From Rhodoglobus sp. (GTDB lineage Bacteria > Actinomycetota > Actinomycetes > Actinomycetales > Microbacteriaceae): a DNA stretch of 64,000 bases. Below the pieces are notes generated by a model that was not told the DNA's origin, made no database searches, and saw only the letters and a list, made by a program, of their open reading frames with translations. A program made the translations under genes and the position numbers. This document shows, piece after piece, positions 51,425 to 60,549 of the stretch (within the stretch, counting starts at the first letter, position 1; each line of letters opens with the position of its first letter). The stretch covers positions 91,430-155,429 of the forward strand of contig JAODLY010000044.1 in NCBI GenBank assembly GCA_025464445.1, in the 5' to 3' direction.

Positions 51425-51466
51425 GATCTCAAGGAACCCGGGATGCGACTCCTTGAGATCGCGAAC
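51419..51466. repeat. Long perfect hairpin next to the tandem array
   Basis: GTTCGCGATCTCAAGGA and its exact complement, 17 bp, around the 14-base loop at 51436-51449. It lies between benE and the LLM gene and grows out of the last array unit. It could terminate transcription or be a mobile palindromic element. Confidence 0.65.
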
Positions 51467-51500
51467 GTTTCGACAGGGTCGGCCGATGGTGCGCCGCGGT

Positions 51501-52718
51501 TCAGGGTCGGGTGGGCCCGGCCGGTGGGGCGGGCGACGCAGCGGTCGACGTCGGCCGAGGCCGCACCCACCCCAGCCAAGCCATGACGATCCCGCCAACG
51601 AGCAGGCCCCAGAAGGGCGAGCCGATACCGAGCACGACGATCCCGGATGCCACGACCAGGAAGGTCACGACGGCGGTGATGCGGTGGCGCGGATCCTCCA
51701 TGGCGTTGACGACACTCGTGACCAGGGCGCCGAGCACCGCGAGGCCCGCGACAGCAGTGATGAGGACAGTCGGCGCTGCGCTCACGAGGGCGGCAGCCAC
51801 TCCGGCCCCGAGTCCGAGCGGGAGGTAGAGGATGCCGTTGGTGAGGGTCGCGATCCAGCGCCTGGCCGGGTCTGGATGCGCTTCAGGCCCCGACATGATG
51901 GCGGCAGTGATCGCGCCGAGATTGATGGCATGGCCGCCGAACAGGTTCGCGGCGGCCGCGCCGAGACCTGTGCTCAGGAGGGCGAAGCGCGGCGGCCCGA
52001 CATAGTCGTAGGTGGAGAGCACGGTGAACCCCGGCACGTTCTGGCCGGCCATCGTGACGATGAACAGCGGGAGCCCCAGGCTGAGGACGATGAACGGATC
52101 GAACGTCGGCACGACCAATTCCAGGTGCGGTGTGAGCGCGGCGCCGGACAACCAGCCCGTCCCCGCCGAGACGAAGACGGCGATCACCGCGACGAGCATG
52201 GCCGCGGGCACCGCCCAGCGCGGCGCGAGACGGTAGAGCACGAGCCACACGATCACGACCGGGCCGGCGAGCAGGGGAAGAGTCACGACCGCCGTGATCG
52301 GGGTGACGCAGATCGGGAACAACACCCCCGCGAGCATCGCGCTCGCAAGCGGCCGGGGAATCCTGACTATCGCCCTGCCCAGCGCCGGCCAGAGCCCCGA
52401 CAGCACGATGAGTGCGGAGCTGACGAGGAACGCGCCTACGGCGTCGGAGAAGTGGATGCCGCGGCCGGCCGAAGCGAGCAGCACGGCAGCCCCTGGGGTC
52501 GACCACGCGATAGCAAGCGGGATCCGCAGCCAGAGCGCAGCCGTGATCGCGACGATCGCGATCGCGATGCAGATCGCGAAAAGCCCGGACGACGCCTCGG
52601 CGGGTGAAGCGCCAACCGCCCGCAGCCCTGCGATGACGAGGGCGAATGAGCTCGCGAAGCCGGAGATCGCAGCGACGAACCCGGCCGAGATCGGCTGGAG
52701 AACGGATGCTGTGCGAAT
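51501..52718 (-). CDS. benE: BenE family benzoate/H+ symporter-like transporter, no standard start codon
   Basis: About 405 residues if translated from the ATT at 52718. The usual BenE N-terminus is present (PISAGFVAAISGFASSFALVIAGLRAVGASPAEASSG), then ten or more membrane helices, with GGHAINLGAITAAI and GLPLFIVTMAGQNVPGF as family signatures. No ATG, GTG or TTG occurs in frame before 52484, which would cut off the first two helices. The frame is open back to the TAG that ends the GH31 gene. Either ATT or readthrough is used, or the gene is damaged. It is a membrane importer of aromatic acids by homology. Confidence 0.8.
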   Translation of the reverse strand: MRTASVLQPISAGFVAAISGFASSFALVIAGLRAVGASPAEASSGLFAICIAIAIVAITAALWLRIPLAIAWSTPGAAVLLASAGRGIHFSDAVGAFLVSSALIVLSGLWPALGRAIVRIPRPLASAMLAGVLFPICVTPITAVVTLPLLAGPVVIVWLVLYRLAPRWAVPAAMLVAVIAVFVSAGTGWLSGAALTPHLELVVPTFDPFIVLSLGLPLFIVTMAGQNVPGFTVLSTYDYVGPPRFALLSTGLGAAAANLFGGHAINLGAITAAIMSGPEAHPDPARRWIATLTNGILYLPLGLGAGVAAALVSAAPTVLITAVAGLAVLGALVTSVVNAMEDPRHRITAVVTFLVVASGIVVLGIGSPFWGLLVGGIVMAWLGWVRPRPTSTAASPAPPAGPTRP

Positions 52719-52727
52719 GCTCCAAGC

Positions 52728-54926
52728 CTAGGGGCGGGTCGAGCCCGGCTCGTCATGCCAATCCGCCGACAGTGGCTCGAACACGGGGGCAAGCGCCGGC
52801 CAGGCGCCGGCCCGCACATACACGGGCAGCTCGTCGAGCGGGGTAGCTCGAGCGACCACGCGGCCGCCGGCCACGCTCTCGCCCGTGAACGCGTCGACCC
52901 AGCTCCCGGCGGGCAGGTACACGTCCCAATCGGCGACGCCGGCCTCGAGCACTGGCGCGACGAGGATGTCGGCGCCGAGCATCCACTGCAGCGGGTGATC
53001 CCAGACCAGCGGGTCGCCCGGGTGGTCGAAGTAGAGCGGGCGCATGAGCGGGGTGGATGACGCGATGCTCGCGCGTGCGGCATCCGCAAGGTACGGCACA
53101 AGGCGCTCCCGCAGCTTCGTGAAGCGGCGGAAGACCGGGATGACGCTGTCGTCGCCCGAGCGTTCCGCGATGTTCCACGGGGTCCGATCGCGCGAAGGGG
53201 TGCGGTGGTGGTTGAACTCCGAGTGGTACTGCATTATCGGCACGAAGGCGGCTGCCGCCGCCGAACGCAGGTACAGTTCGGCGTCGGGCACATCACCGGA
53301 GAACCCCGCGAAGTCCCAGCCCCAGTAGAGAATGCCGCTGGATGCCGCCGACAGTCCCGCGAAGATCGACCAGCGGAACGCCTCCCACGTGGAGTTCTCG
53401 TCGCCGGCCCAGAACGCGCCGTGCGCCTGGCTGCCGGTGAACCCTGCCCGGCTGAAGGTCACGGGCGCCCTGCCCACGGACTCCAGCAGGTCGCCGTACG
53501 CCTTCGCGTAGGAGACCGGGAACGTGCTGTTCGCCTCATCGCCGTGCCTGCCATCGAGGTAGCGCAGGTCGCGGCCCCATGCATGCTCGCCGCCGTCGGT
53601 CTTGAAGCCGTCGATGCCGAGCTCTTCGACGAGATAGCGGCGCCGATCGGTCCACCATTTCGCGGCACGCGCGTCGGTGAGGTCGGGCATGAGCCCTAGC
53701 GGGAACCACCAGCCGCGGTTGCGGTACGGCCGAAGAGACCCGTCCGGCGCTACCTCCTCGATGAGCACTTTCTCGCGGATCGCGGCCGCCGCATCCGCGG
53801 CGACCTGCCCGCGCGGATGCGGTCGCAGCTTGATCAACGGGATCTGCCACAAATGCAGCCGGATGCCGCGCTCATGCAGTTCATCGACCATGCTCTTGGG
53901 GTCCGGCCACGGGCCGTCCTGGGAAAAACCGTAGTCCGCGAGGCGGTGCGGACCATCGCTCACGGCGTATTCGGCTCCCCGCCACGCGGTGAACGTGCTC
54001 TCGTCGCTCCACGCCTCGATGACCACGGAGCCGACGGGGATGTCGTGGTCGCGGTGCGCGTCGACCTGGCGCATGACCTCGACCTGGGTGTTCCACTCGT
54101 TGCCGCTCGCCCAGAGCTTGAACACCCACTCGGGCAGCTCCTTCGGGCGGCCGACCTCCGACAGGAACGCGTCGAGAACCTCGGTCGGGGTGCCCTCATA
54201 CAGCGCCACATCGATGGCGCCGTCGGGGCCGGTCTCCGCTTCGATCCACAGCCGGTCCGGCTGGCTCTCGCCGATGTCGAACCACACCCGGCGCGAGGTG
54301 CGCACGTGGAAGCCCCAGCCGCGCCCGCCCACGACATGTGCGAACGGCATCGGCAGGTAGGTCTTGCGCTCTGCCCCCTGGTTCTTGTACTGCTCGAACA
54401 CGATCGAGTCCAGCGTTGAACCCCTGTGGTCGAGCGCGTCGTAACGCTCCCCGAAGCCCGCGACGTGTTCGCCCGCGGCCAGCGGCAACGAGAGGCGCAC
54501 GCGCGCGATTGTCGCGCCGTCGGTCAGCACCGACCGGTCGCCGCGATCCTCCCATCCGAAGACCCTGAACTCGAACCAGCGGGTCTTCTCGGCGCCGCCC
54601 ACGAACCGGTAGCGGTACGAATCGCCCCGCGCCAGGTTGTCGAGACTCACCGTCCAGCCGCCGGAGGAGCGGGCGAGCCGGGCCTGCGCCGACGCGAGAT
54701 GCCCGCCGTCGACCGCCTGCCCGCGGGATGTCCGCTGCGCCGGGGCGAGCGCGACCGACTGGGTAGCGCCACCGTTGACCGCGTACTCGAGGGCGACATC
54801 CCGCACAGAACCCGACGTACGCACGCCGAGCGTGACCGGCCGGCCCGCGATGGGATCGACGGGATGCCGCTGCTCGGTGTCAACGGAGTACGGGTGCCCG
54901 GATCCGAACGGCCGATGACGGATCAT
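52728..54926 (-). CDS. GH31 family alpha-glucosidase/alpha-xylosidase
   Basis: 732 residues, intracellular (no signal peptide). An N-terminal beta-sandwich domain precedes the barrel, with the nucleophile Asp in GIDGFKTDGGEHAWG near 455 and the acid/base Asp in GAFWAGDENSTWEAF near 515. The pattern matches GH31 enzymes that release alpha-linked glucose or xylose from the non-reducing end. The ATG at 54926 overlaps the GH15 stop (ATGA), so the two enzymes are made together and should process the imported sugar. Confidence 0.92.
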   Translation of the reverse strand: MIRHRPFGSGHPYSVDTEQRHPVDPIAGRPVTLGVRTSGSVRDVALEYAVNGGATQSVALAPAQRTSRGQAVDGGHLASAQARLARSSGGWTVSLDNLARGDSYRYRFVGGAEKTRWFEFRVFGWEDRGDRSVLTDGATIARVRLSLPLAAGEHVAGFGERYDALDHRGSTLDSIVFEQYKNQGAERKTYLPMPFAHVVGGRGWGFHVRTSRRVWFDIGESQPDRLWIEAETGPDGAIDVALYEGTPTEVLDAFLSEVGRPKELPEWVFKLWASGNEWNTQVEVMRQVDAHRDHDIPVGSVVIEAWSDESTFTAWRGAEYAVSDGPHRLADYGFSQDGPWPDPKSMVDELHERGIRLHLWQIPLIKLRPHPRGQVAADAAAAIREKVLIEEVAPDGSLRPYRNRGWWFPLGLMPDLTDARAAKWWTDRRRYLVEELGIDGFKTDGGEHAWGRDLRYLDGRHGDEANSTFPVSYAKAYGDLLESVGRAPVTFSRAGFTGSQAHGAFWAGDENSTWEAFRWSIFAGLSAASSGILYWGWDFAGFSGDVPDAELYLRSAAAAAFVPIMQYHSEFNHHRTPSRDRTPWNIAERSGDDSVIPVFRRFTKLRERLVPYLADAARASIASSTPLMRPLYFDHPGDPLVWDHPLQWMLGADILVAPVLEAGVADWDVYLPAGSWVDAFTGESVAGGRVVARATPLDELPVYVRAGAWPALAPVFEPLSADWHDEPGSTRP

Positions 54927-56053
54927 TGCCGCACCTCGAGGCCCAGTTCGACGGCGAGACGCACGTACATCGCGTGGGACCACAGCAGCGGCGTCGCCAC
55001 CGCGCCCCAGCGCTCGACCCATTCGGCCTTCATCGACGAATCCAGCAGGTGATCCTCGACCTGCTCGGGCAGTTCGCCGGTCGACGTCGCGGTCGACGCC
55101 GCCCAGCGCAGCTGGTCGACGGCCCGCTCCCTGTCACCGGCGGCGCTGAAGGCGAGGCCGAGCATGCAGCTCAGCAGCGGCCACTGGCCGCCACCGAAAA
55201 AGGTGTCGGCGAGGTAGCGGTGCACTCCCCCGCCGAAGTTCAACTGCGCATCGATGACCGCAATGGTAGCCACCCCGATCGAGCCGTCTGCGGCAAACAC
55301 GTCAAGCGGGTGGATGACCGAGAGCAGGCTCGCGTCGACGGCGGTCGAACCGAGCCACTTCGTGAGATGCCCGTCAACGACTCCCCTGGTGCGGATGAGG
55401 GCGCGGATGTCGTGGATCGCGACCCGCACGTCGAGCGCGCGCTGGTCGTCCAGGGCGGCGGCCACAGCCGTGAGCCCCGCCGCGATGCAGCCAAGTGTGG
55501 AGACGTGCACCTCCTCGGCGCGCTCCTCCCACCAGTCGAAACACGGGCGGCTCCACGAACTGAGCAGGTAGTCGACGCTGAGGTCGATCGCGGCCTGCCA
55601 GCGCTCGAGCGACAGTCCGTGGCGGGCAGCGTGCTCGGCGACCGCCCACAGCCAGGTTCCGTAGCCGTCGAGCTGGAAGTCCCACCACTCGTCTTCGCCC
55701 TCGTCCCCAGCGAATGTGAAACGAGTGGCGAGCATTTCGTTGTCGGGCACCGGGTCGTCGGTGCCCGCTCGCCCGACGATGCGGGCGACCTGGCTCGAGC
55801 GGGCATCCAGGATGCGCGCGCACCAGTCGAAGAATCGCCCTGCCGACTCGATCTCTCCCGCCGCCGACATCGCGTCAGCGATGAACGCGCCGTCACGAAA
55901 CCAGGAGTAGCCGCGATACGCCGAGAACGTCGGGCTGGCCGGGTAGGCGCCTGACTCGTCCTGCAGGCGCAGGATGAGCTTCACGCTCGTCCTCGCCAGT
56001 CGGGACAGGCCTGCCAGCTCTTCGCTGTCGGCCCGGTCTACGACGTCGGTCAT
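54923..56053 (-). CDS. GH15 family glycoside hydrolase (glucoamylase/isomaltose glucohydrolase-like)
   Basis: 376 residues of the (alpha/alpha)6 barrel alone, without the N-terminal beta domain of classical bacterial glucoamylases. Landmarks are SAYRGYSWFRDGAFIADAMSAAG near 45, WDFQLDGYGTWLWAVAEHA near 120, the acid-bearing FDWWEERAEEVHVST near 168, and FGGGQWPLLSCMLG near 290. There is no signal peptide, so it acts on imported oligosaccharides. GGGGAG precedes the ATG at 56053; the longer frame overlaps the hairpin at 56108. Confidence 0.87.
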   Translation of the reverse strand: MTDVVDRADSEELAGLSRLARTSVKLILRLQDESGAYPASPTFSAYRGYSWFRDGAFIADAMSAAGEIESAGRFFDWCARILDARSSQVARIVGRAGTDDPVPDNEMLATRFTFAGDEGEDEWWDFQLDGYGTWLWAVAEHAARHGLSLERWQAAIDLSVDYLLSSWSRPCFDWWEERAEEVHVSTLGCIAAGLTAVAAALDDQRALDVRVAIHDIRALIRTRGVVDGHLTKWLGSTAVDASLLSVIHPLDVFAADGSIGVATIAVIDAQLNFGGGVHRYLADTFFGGGQWPLLSCMLGLAFSAAGDRERAVDQLRWAASTATSTGELPEQVEDHLLDSSMKAEWVERWGAVATPLLWSHAMYVRLAVELGLEVRQ

Positions 56054-56107
56054 CCTGTGGTTCTCCCCTGTTATCGCAAGCCGCGACTGTCGCGGTGATG
56101 TCATGGC

Positions 56108-56138
56108 GGGTCCCGGAGTCCACTGGGCTCCGGGACCC
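56108..56138 (-). terminator. Attenuator-like hairpin between binding protein and GH15
   Basis: Perfect 11-bp stem GGGTCCCGGAG/CTCCGGGACCC with a nine-base loop and no T-run. Between the binding-protein stop and the enzyme genes such hairpins commonly stabilise the upstream mRNA, giving an excess of binding protein. Confidence 0.6.
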
Positions 56139-56152
56139 GATTTCATGCTGTT

Positions 56153-57400
56153 TTAGCCGGCGAGAAGCGCGTTGATCTTCGTCTCCGCGTTGTCGAGCGC
56201 CTGCTCGACGGTCTCGCGACCGGCCTGTGCTTCGATGAGTTCACCGGTGATGATGTCCTGCATCTCCGACTGCGCGTCACCGATCGACGGTGCCGGCGCG
56301 ATGTTCTTCGCCGCGTCGAACACCGCCTGCCGGTTGGCCGGCTTGCCCTTGTCGAGGTAGGTGTTGAGCTTCGCCGTGTCGGCGATTGTCGGCAGCTCCC
56401 AACCGGAATCGAGGCGCACGTTCACCTCGTCGTCGGACGACGAGAGGAACTCGGCCCACTTCTGGGCGGCATCGTGGTGTTTCGAGTTCGCGGAAACCCC
56501 GACAGCATTGGAGAAGACCGCGTTCGCGACGGCGGTGTTGCCCGGCTCGACGGCGATGTCCCAGTTGGCGGGAGTGTCAGCGAAGCTGCCGAAGACCCAG
56601 ATGCCGGTGTGCAGCATGGCGAGCTTGCCATCCTTAAACAGGTTGGTGTCGAAATCGGCTGTGCCCTGGCCCTGGTCGATCGTCGGCATTGTCGTGCCGC
56701 TCTTGTCCACAAGCCAGTGCGCTGCTTCGATTCCGCCCGGGGTGTTGAACGCGACCTTGGTTCCGTCGGCATTCAGGAACGTCTCGCCGTTCTGCACGAG
56801 CACCTTGTAGTACTCGTTGTACGAGACGGGCTGGTGGTCGCCCCAGACGCCAGCGGCGGCATCCGTCAGCTTCTGGGCTGCAGCTGTCTCGTCGGCCCAG
56901 GTCCAGTCGGCTGTCGGGTAAGACACCCCGGCCGCGTCGAACAGGTCCTTGTTGTAGTACAGCACCACGTCGGAGAACGATGTCGGGAGGCCGTACTGCA
57001 CGCCGCCGGTGGCGTAGCTGTCGAGCAGCGCTGTGTTGTAGACGCTGCCGTCGACGCCATCGAGCGCGGCGAGAACGCCGTTCGTCTGCAGCGGTCCGTA
57101 CGCCGAGGGCCCGTTGATGTCGAAGACATCCGCCTCGGTGCCGGCCGCAAGGTCGGTCTGCAGGGCGGTGCCATACGAGTCATACGGCAACGTCGTCACC
57201 TTCACGGTGATGTCGGGGTTGGCCTTCTCGAATGCGGCGACGATCTTTGCCAGGTTGTCTTCGTTTCCACCGTTGGAGATGAAGTTCGAGTACGTGATCG
57301 TGACCGGTCCGGTTTCGGCGGGCGTGGCTGCTGAGCAGCCGGCCAGCACGAGGGCTGCGATGCCGGCGATGCCGGCCGCGGCGATTAGCTTGCGATTCAT
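56153..57400 (-). CDS. ABC transporter sugar-binding lipoprotein
   Basis: 415 residues. The signal peptide ends in the lipobox LAGC at about 19-22 (GIAALVLAGCSAA). The mature part is a MalE-like binding protein (VTITYSNFISNGGNEDNLAKIVAAFEKANPDITVKV, then TDLAAGTEADVFDINGPSAYGPL and the hinge-near WVFGSFADTPANWDIAVEPG). It captures a sugar, probably an alpha-glucoside judging from the enzymes next to it. AAAGGAGATAGC precedes the ATG. Confidence 0.93.
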   Translation of the reverse strand: MNRKLIAAAGIAGIAALVLAGCSAATPAETGPVTITYSNFISNGGNEDNLAKIVAAFEKANPDITVKVTTLPYDSYGTALQTDLAAGTEADVFDINGPSAYGPLQTNGVLAALDGVDGSVYNTALLDSYATGGVQYGLPTSFSDVVLYYNKDLFDAAGVSYPTADWTWADETAAAQKLTDAAAGVWGDHQPVSYNEYYKVLVQNGETFLNADGTKVAFNTPGGIEAAHWLVDKSGTTMPTIDQGQGTADFDTNLFKDGKLAMLHTGIWVFGSFADTPANWDIAVEPGNTAVANAVFSNAVGVSANSKHHDAAQKWAEFLSSSDDEVNVRLDSGWELPTIADTAKLNTYLDKGKPANRQAVFDAAKNIAPAPSIGDAQSEMQDIITGELIEAQAGRETVEQALDNAETKINALLAG

Positions 57401-57455
57401 CTGGTGCTATCTCCTTTGATGTGATTGTGCTGATGGTGACTTTGTCGCTCGGGGT

Positions 57456-58328
57456 TTACTTGATCCCCGAGCTGGCTACGCCCTGGATGACGTACTTCTG
57501 GGCGAAGATGTAGAGCGCCAGCATCGGGATGACGCTGACAACGGAACCGGCCATGATGACGTCCCACTGCGAGACGAATTGCCCCTGCAAGCCCGCGAGG
57601 GCGATCGGCAGGGTCTGCAACTCGGGCGAGCGCAACACGACCAGCGGCCAGAGGAAGCTGTTCCAGCTGCCCATGAACGAGAAGACGGTCAGGGTGGCCA
57701 GCGCGGGGCGGATGTTCGGCAGGATGATCCCGAAGAAGATGCGGAAGTGCCCGGCACCATCGATTGTCGCCGCCTCGTCGAGCTCTGCCGGCACCTGGTG
57801 GATCGCCTGGCGCAGCAGGAAGATGCCGAACGCAGAGGCGAATGTCGGCAGCAGTGCGCCGAGGTAGGTGTCGAGCAGGTGGAATGTCTTCAACTCGACG
57901 AACAGCGGAACAATGAGCACCTGCAGCGGGATCATCATCGTCGCGAGGTAGACCGCGAAGACCACGCCCCGCCCCCGGAAGGGCATGCGGCTGAACGCGT
58001 AAGCGGCCGTCGAACTCGTGACCAGCTGAACGACAGTCGTGACGACCGCGAGCAGCAGGCTGTTGAGCACGACCTGCGCGAAGGGCCGTTCCGCGAACAA
58101 CCGCGCGTACGCGTCGAGCGACGGATTCGCGGGGATCAACGCCGGGCTGTTGGTGAGACTCGCGCCGGGTGTGATCGAGGTGATGATCGTCCACAGGAAC
58201 GGGAAGAACATGATGAGCGCGCCGACGATGATGACCACGTGCAGCAGGATGAACCCGATCAGCCGCGCGTTCGCCTCGCGGCTACGCGGCGCCCGAACGA
58301 GCGGCCCGGACAGGAGCGCGTCAGCCAT
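57456..58328 (-). CDS. Carbohydrate ABC transporter permease, MalG type
   Basis: 290 residues, six membrane helices, CUT1 family. The EAA loop that meets the ATPase is seen at about residues 180-200 (QVPAELDEAATIDGAGHFRIFFGIILPNIRPALAT). The start overlaps the MalF-type gene by eight bases. Confidence 0.94.
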   Translation of the reverse strand: MADALLSGPLVRAPRSREANARLIGFILLHVVIIVGALIMFFPFLWTIITSITPGASLTNSPALIPANPSLDAYARLFAERPFAQVVLNSLLLAVVTTVVQLVTSSTAAYAFSRMPFRGRGVVFAVYLATMMIPLQVLIVPLFVELKTFHLLDTYLGALLPTFASAFGIFLLRQAIHQVPAELDEAATIDGAGHFRIFFGIILPNIRPALATLTVFSFMGSWNSFLWPLVVLRSPELQTLPIALAGLQGQFVSQWDVIMAGSVVSVIPMLALYIFAQKYVIQGVASSGIK

Positions 58329-59274
58329 AGGTGACCCACCTCCGCTGCCCGCGCACCTGGATCACCGTTACCGCGAGGATCACGATGAAGAGCATCCAGG
58401 ACAGGGCGGATGCCTCGCCCGCCTTGCCATAGCGAAATGTCAGGTCGTAGATCTGCTCGACCACGACCTCGCTGGCGCCGTTCGGGCCGCCACCGGTCAT
58501 CGCATACACCTGGTCGAAGACCTGGAAACCGTTGATGAGCGAGATCACCAGCACGAAGAAGGTGGACGGGGATAGCAGCGGCAGGGTGATGCTGAACAGC
58601 CGGCGCCACCATCCCGCGCCGTCGATTTTCGCGGCGTCGTACATGTCTGGCGAGATGGCCTGCAGGCCCGCCAGCAGGATGATCATGACGAAACCGAGGT
58701 CTTTCCACGCCGAAGCGAGGATGATCGACGGCATTGCCCAGGTGGGGTCGGTCCACCAGCCCGGCCCCGCGATCCCGAAGAATCCGAGCACGGTGTTCAC
58801 GACCCCCGAGCTCGGGCTGAGCAACCAGCGCCACACGAGGGCGACGACTATCCAGCTGGTGACGACCGGCAGGAAATAGACGCCCCTCAGCAGCGAGCGT
58901 CCCTTCAGCGCGGTGTTCAGGGCGAGCGCGAGGCCGAGGCCGCCGATGTAGACAAGAGGCAGGTAGCCGACGATGTAATACACCGTGTGCAGGAAGACCT
59001 CACCGGTGCCGGGGTCGGTCAGGAGCTTCGCGTAATTGTCGAGACCGATGAACTTCATCGGCGCGAGCAGGTTCCACTTGTTGAGGCTGACCCAGAGGGC
59101 TGCGATCATCGGCCCGAGCACGAAGAGGGCGAGCGGGATGGCGCTCGGCAGCAGGAACGCGAGCACGGTGAGTGCGTAGCGGGTGCGCACAGCACGCGAC
59201 CGGCCGCGCGGCGGGGTCGCGATCGTGGGCAGGGCGCGGTCCACGAGACTGGTCTGGGCCGTGGAAACGCTCAC
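58321..59274 (-). CDS. Carbohydrate ABC transporter permease, MalF type
   Basis: 317 residues, six membrane helices. The EAA loop reads ISPDMYDAAKIDGAGWWRRLFSITLPLLSPS near 220. The start overlaps the end of the ROK regulator gene by four bases. No ATPase gene is present in the operon; a shared MsmK/MsiK-type ATPase elsewhere in the genome would be needed. Confidence 0.94.
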   Translation of the reverse strand: MSVSTAQTSLVDRALPTIATPPRGRSRAVRTRYALTVLAFLLPSAIPLALFVLGPMIAALWVSLNKWNLLAPMKFIGLDNYAKLLTDPGTGEVFLHTVYYIVGYLPLVYIGGLGLALALNTALKGRSLLRGVYFLPVVTSWIVVALVWRWLLSPSSGVVNTVLGFFGIAGPGWWTDPTWAMPSIILASAWKDLGFVMIILLAGLQAISPDMYDAAKIDGAGWWRRLFSITLPLLSPSTFFVLVISLINGFQVFDQVYAMTGGGPNGASEVVVEQIYDLTFRYGKAGEASALSWMLFIVILAVTVIQVRGQRRWVTYG

Positions 59275-60494
59275 AGGAGGTCATCCCCCTGCGGCGACGA
59301 CTGCTCGACGAGGCGCTCGCGAACGAGCCTGCCCTGGTCGCCGGCCAGTCCTTCGGAGTCGAACGGGGTCGCGAGCACGATCGCCGCTGCCCCCTGTGCC
59401 CAGCTCTCGTCCTGCCAGGTCTCGACAGCCACAGCGATACCGCGACGACTCGGGATGAGCGCAGAGCGCAGCGCGGGCTCGAATCCGAACGACCAGTGCT
59501 TCCAGGCCGCGGTTCCCTCGCCGAGGATTATGACGATCTCCGGGTCGAGGGTGTGCACGACGCCCGCGAGCGCCCTGCCGAGCCGGTGGCCGGCCTCGCT
59601 GAAGATCGCCGTCGCCTCAGGGTTCTCTGCGTCTGCCGCGGCACGCAGCGCCGCCATTCCGCTGCCGGCCCCGATGACTCCTCGCTCGCGGGCGCTCGCG
59701 ACGAGGGATGCCTCGCCGATGAACGACTCGAGGCAACCGTGGCTGCCACACGAGCACAGCGGGCCGGTTTCGCTGACCGGGATGTGGCCGATCTCGCCCG
59801 CACCGCCGCCGTTACCGCGCAGCACGACACCGTCCACGACGATTCCCGCGCCGACACCGGTTCCGATGGTGACGACGAGGAAGTTCTCGTGCTGCCGACC
59901 GACGCCGTAGAGGCGCTCCGCGACCGCAAGGGCATTCACGTTGTTCTCGACGAGCACGGGCAGCGCGAACTCCCGGCGCAGTGTCGAACCGATCGGCACC
60001 TGCTGCCAACCGAGTTGCGCGGAGTCGACAAGGCCGTTGCCCTGGCGGTCGACGCTTCCGGGCACGCCGACGCCGATGCCGAGCAGCGGCTCGCGCGAAC
60101 CGCCGGCGATGAAACGCCGCAGCAGTGTCGTGAGATCGGCGAGGAACGTCGTGGCGGAGGCGTCGAACGGCTCACTCGCCGAGCGGCGCACTGTGCCATC
60201 GATCCCGACCTCGACGAATGCGACGTGGTCGGCGACGACCTTCACGCCGACAGCCCTGCCAGCGGATGACACGAGCCCGAGCATCCGCGCCGGTCGTCCG
60301 CCCTGAGACGGTGAGTGGTCGAGCTCGAGCAGCAGGCCGTCGGCGATGAGGTCTTTCGTGAGCGAAGTCATGAGCGCAGGGGACACGTTGAGCGCCCTGG
60401 CGAGATCCGCGCGGGAGGCAGGCCCGTGGGCGCCGAGCCGGGCGAGGATCGCCGACCGGTTGACGTCGGTGCGAGGTGCGGGACGGAGCGCCAT
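59271..60494 (-). CDS. ROK family transcriptional repressor
   Basis: 407 residues from the ATG at 60494 (AAGGG about eight bases upstream; ATG 60500 and TTG 60509 are alternatives). A winged helix at about 10-70 (NRSAILARLGAHGPASRADLARALNVSPALMTSLTKDLIADGLL) is joined to a sugar-kinase-like ROK domain with GIGVGVPGSVD near 145 and the zinc motif CSCGSHGCLESF near 245. It should sense the imported sugar and control the whole operon, including itself. Confidence 0.94.
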   Translation of the reverse strand: MALRPAPRTDVNRSAILARLGAHGPASRADLARALNVSPALMTSLTKDLIADGLLLELDHSPSQGGRPARMLGLVSSAGRAVGVKVVADHVAFVEVGIDGTVRRSASEPFDASATTFLADLTTLLRRFIAGGSREPLLGIGVGVPGSVDRQGNGLVDSAQLGWQQVPIGSTLRREFALPVLVENNVNALAVAERLYGVGRQHENFLVVTIGTGVGAGIVVDGVVLRGNGGGAGEIGHIPVSETGPLCSCGSHGCLESFIGEASLVASARERGVIGAGSGMAALRAAADAENPEATAIFSEAGHRLGRALAGVVHTLDPEIVIILGEGTAAWKHWSFGFEPALRSALIPSRRGIAVAVETWQDESWAQGAAAIVLATPFDSEGLAGDQGRLVRERLVEQSSPQGDDLL

Positions 60495-60525
60495 TGCCAT
60501 GCCCTTCAACTGATCGGCTTTGTTC

Positions 60526-60549
60526 AGAACTAAATAAACATTAGAACTA
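60526..60549. promoter_or_regulatory. Direct-repeat operator candidate for the ROK regulator
   Basis: AGAACTA occurs twice in the same orientation, at 60526-60532 and 60543-60549 (17 bp apart), in an AT-rich stretch just before the regulator gene. Likely promoter/operator of the sugar operon. Confidence 0.45.
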
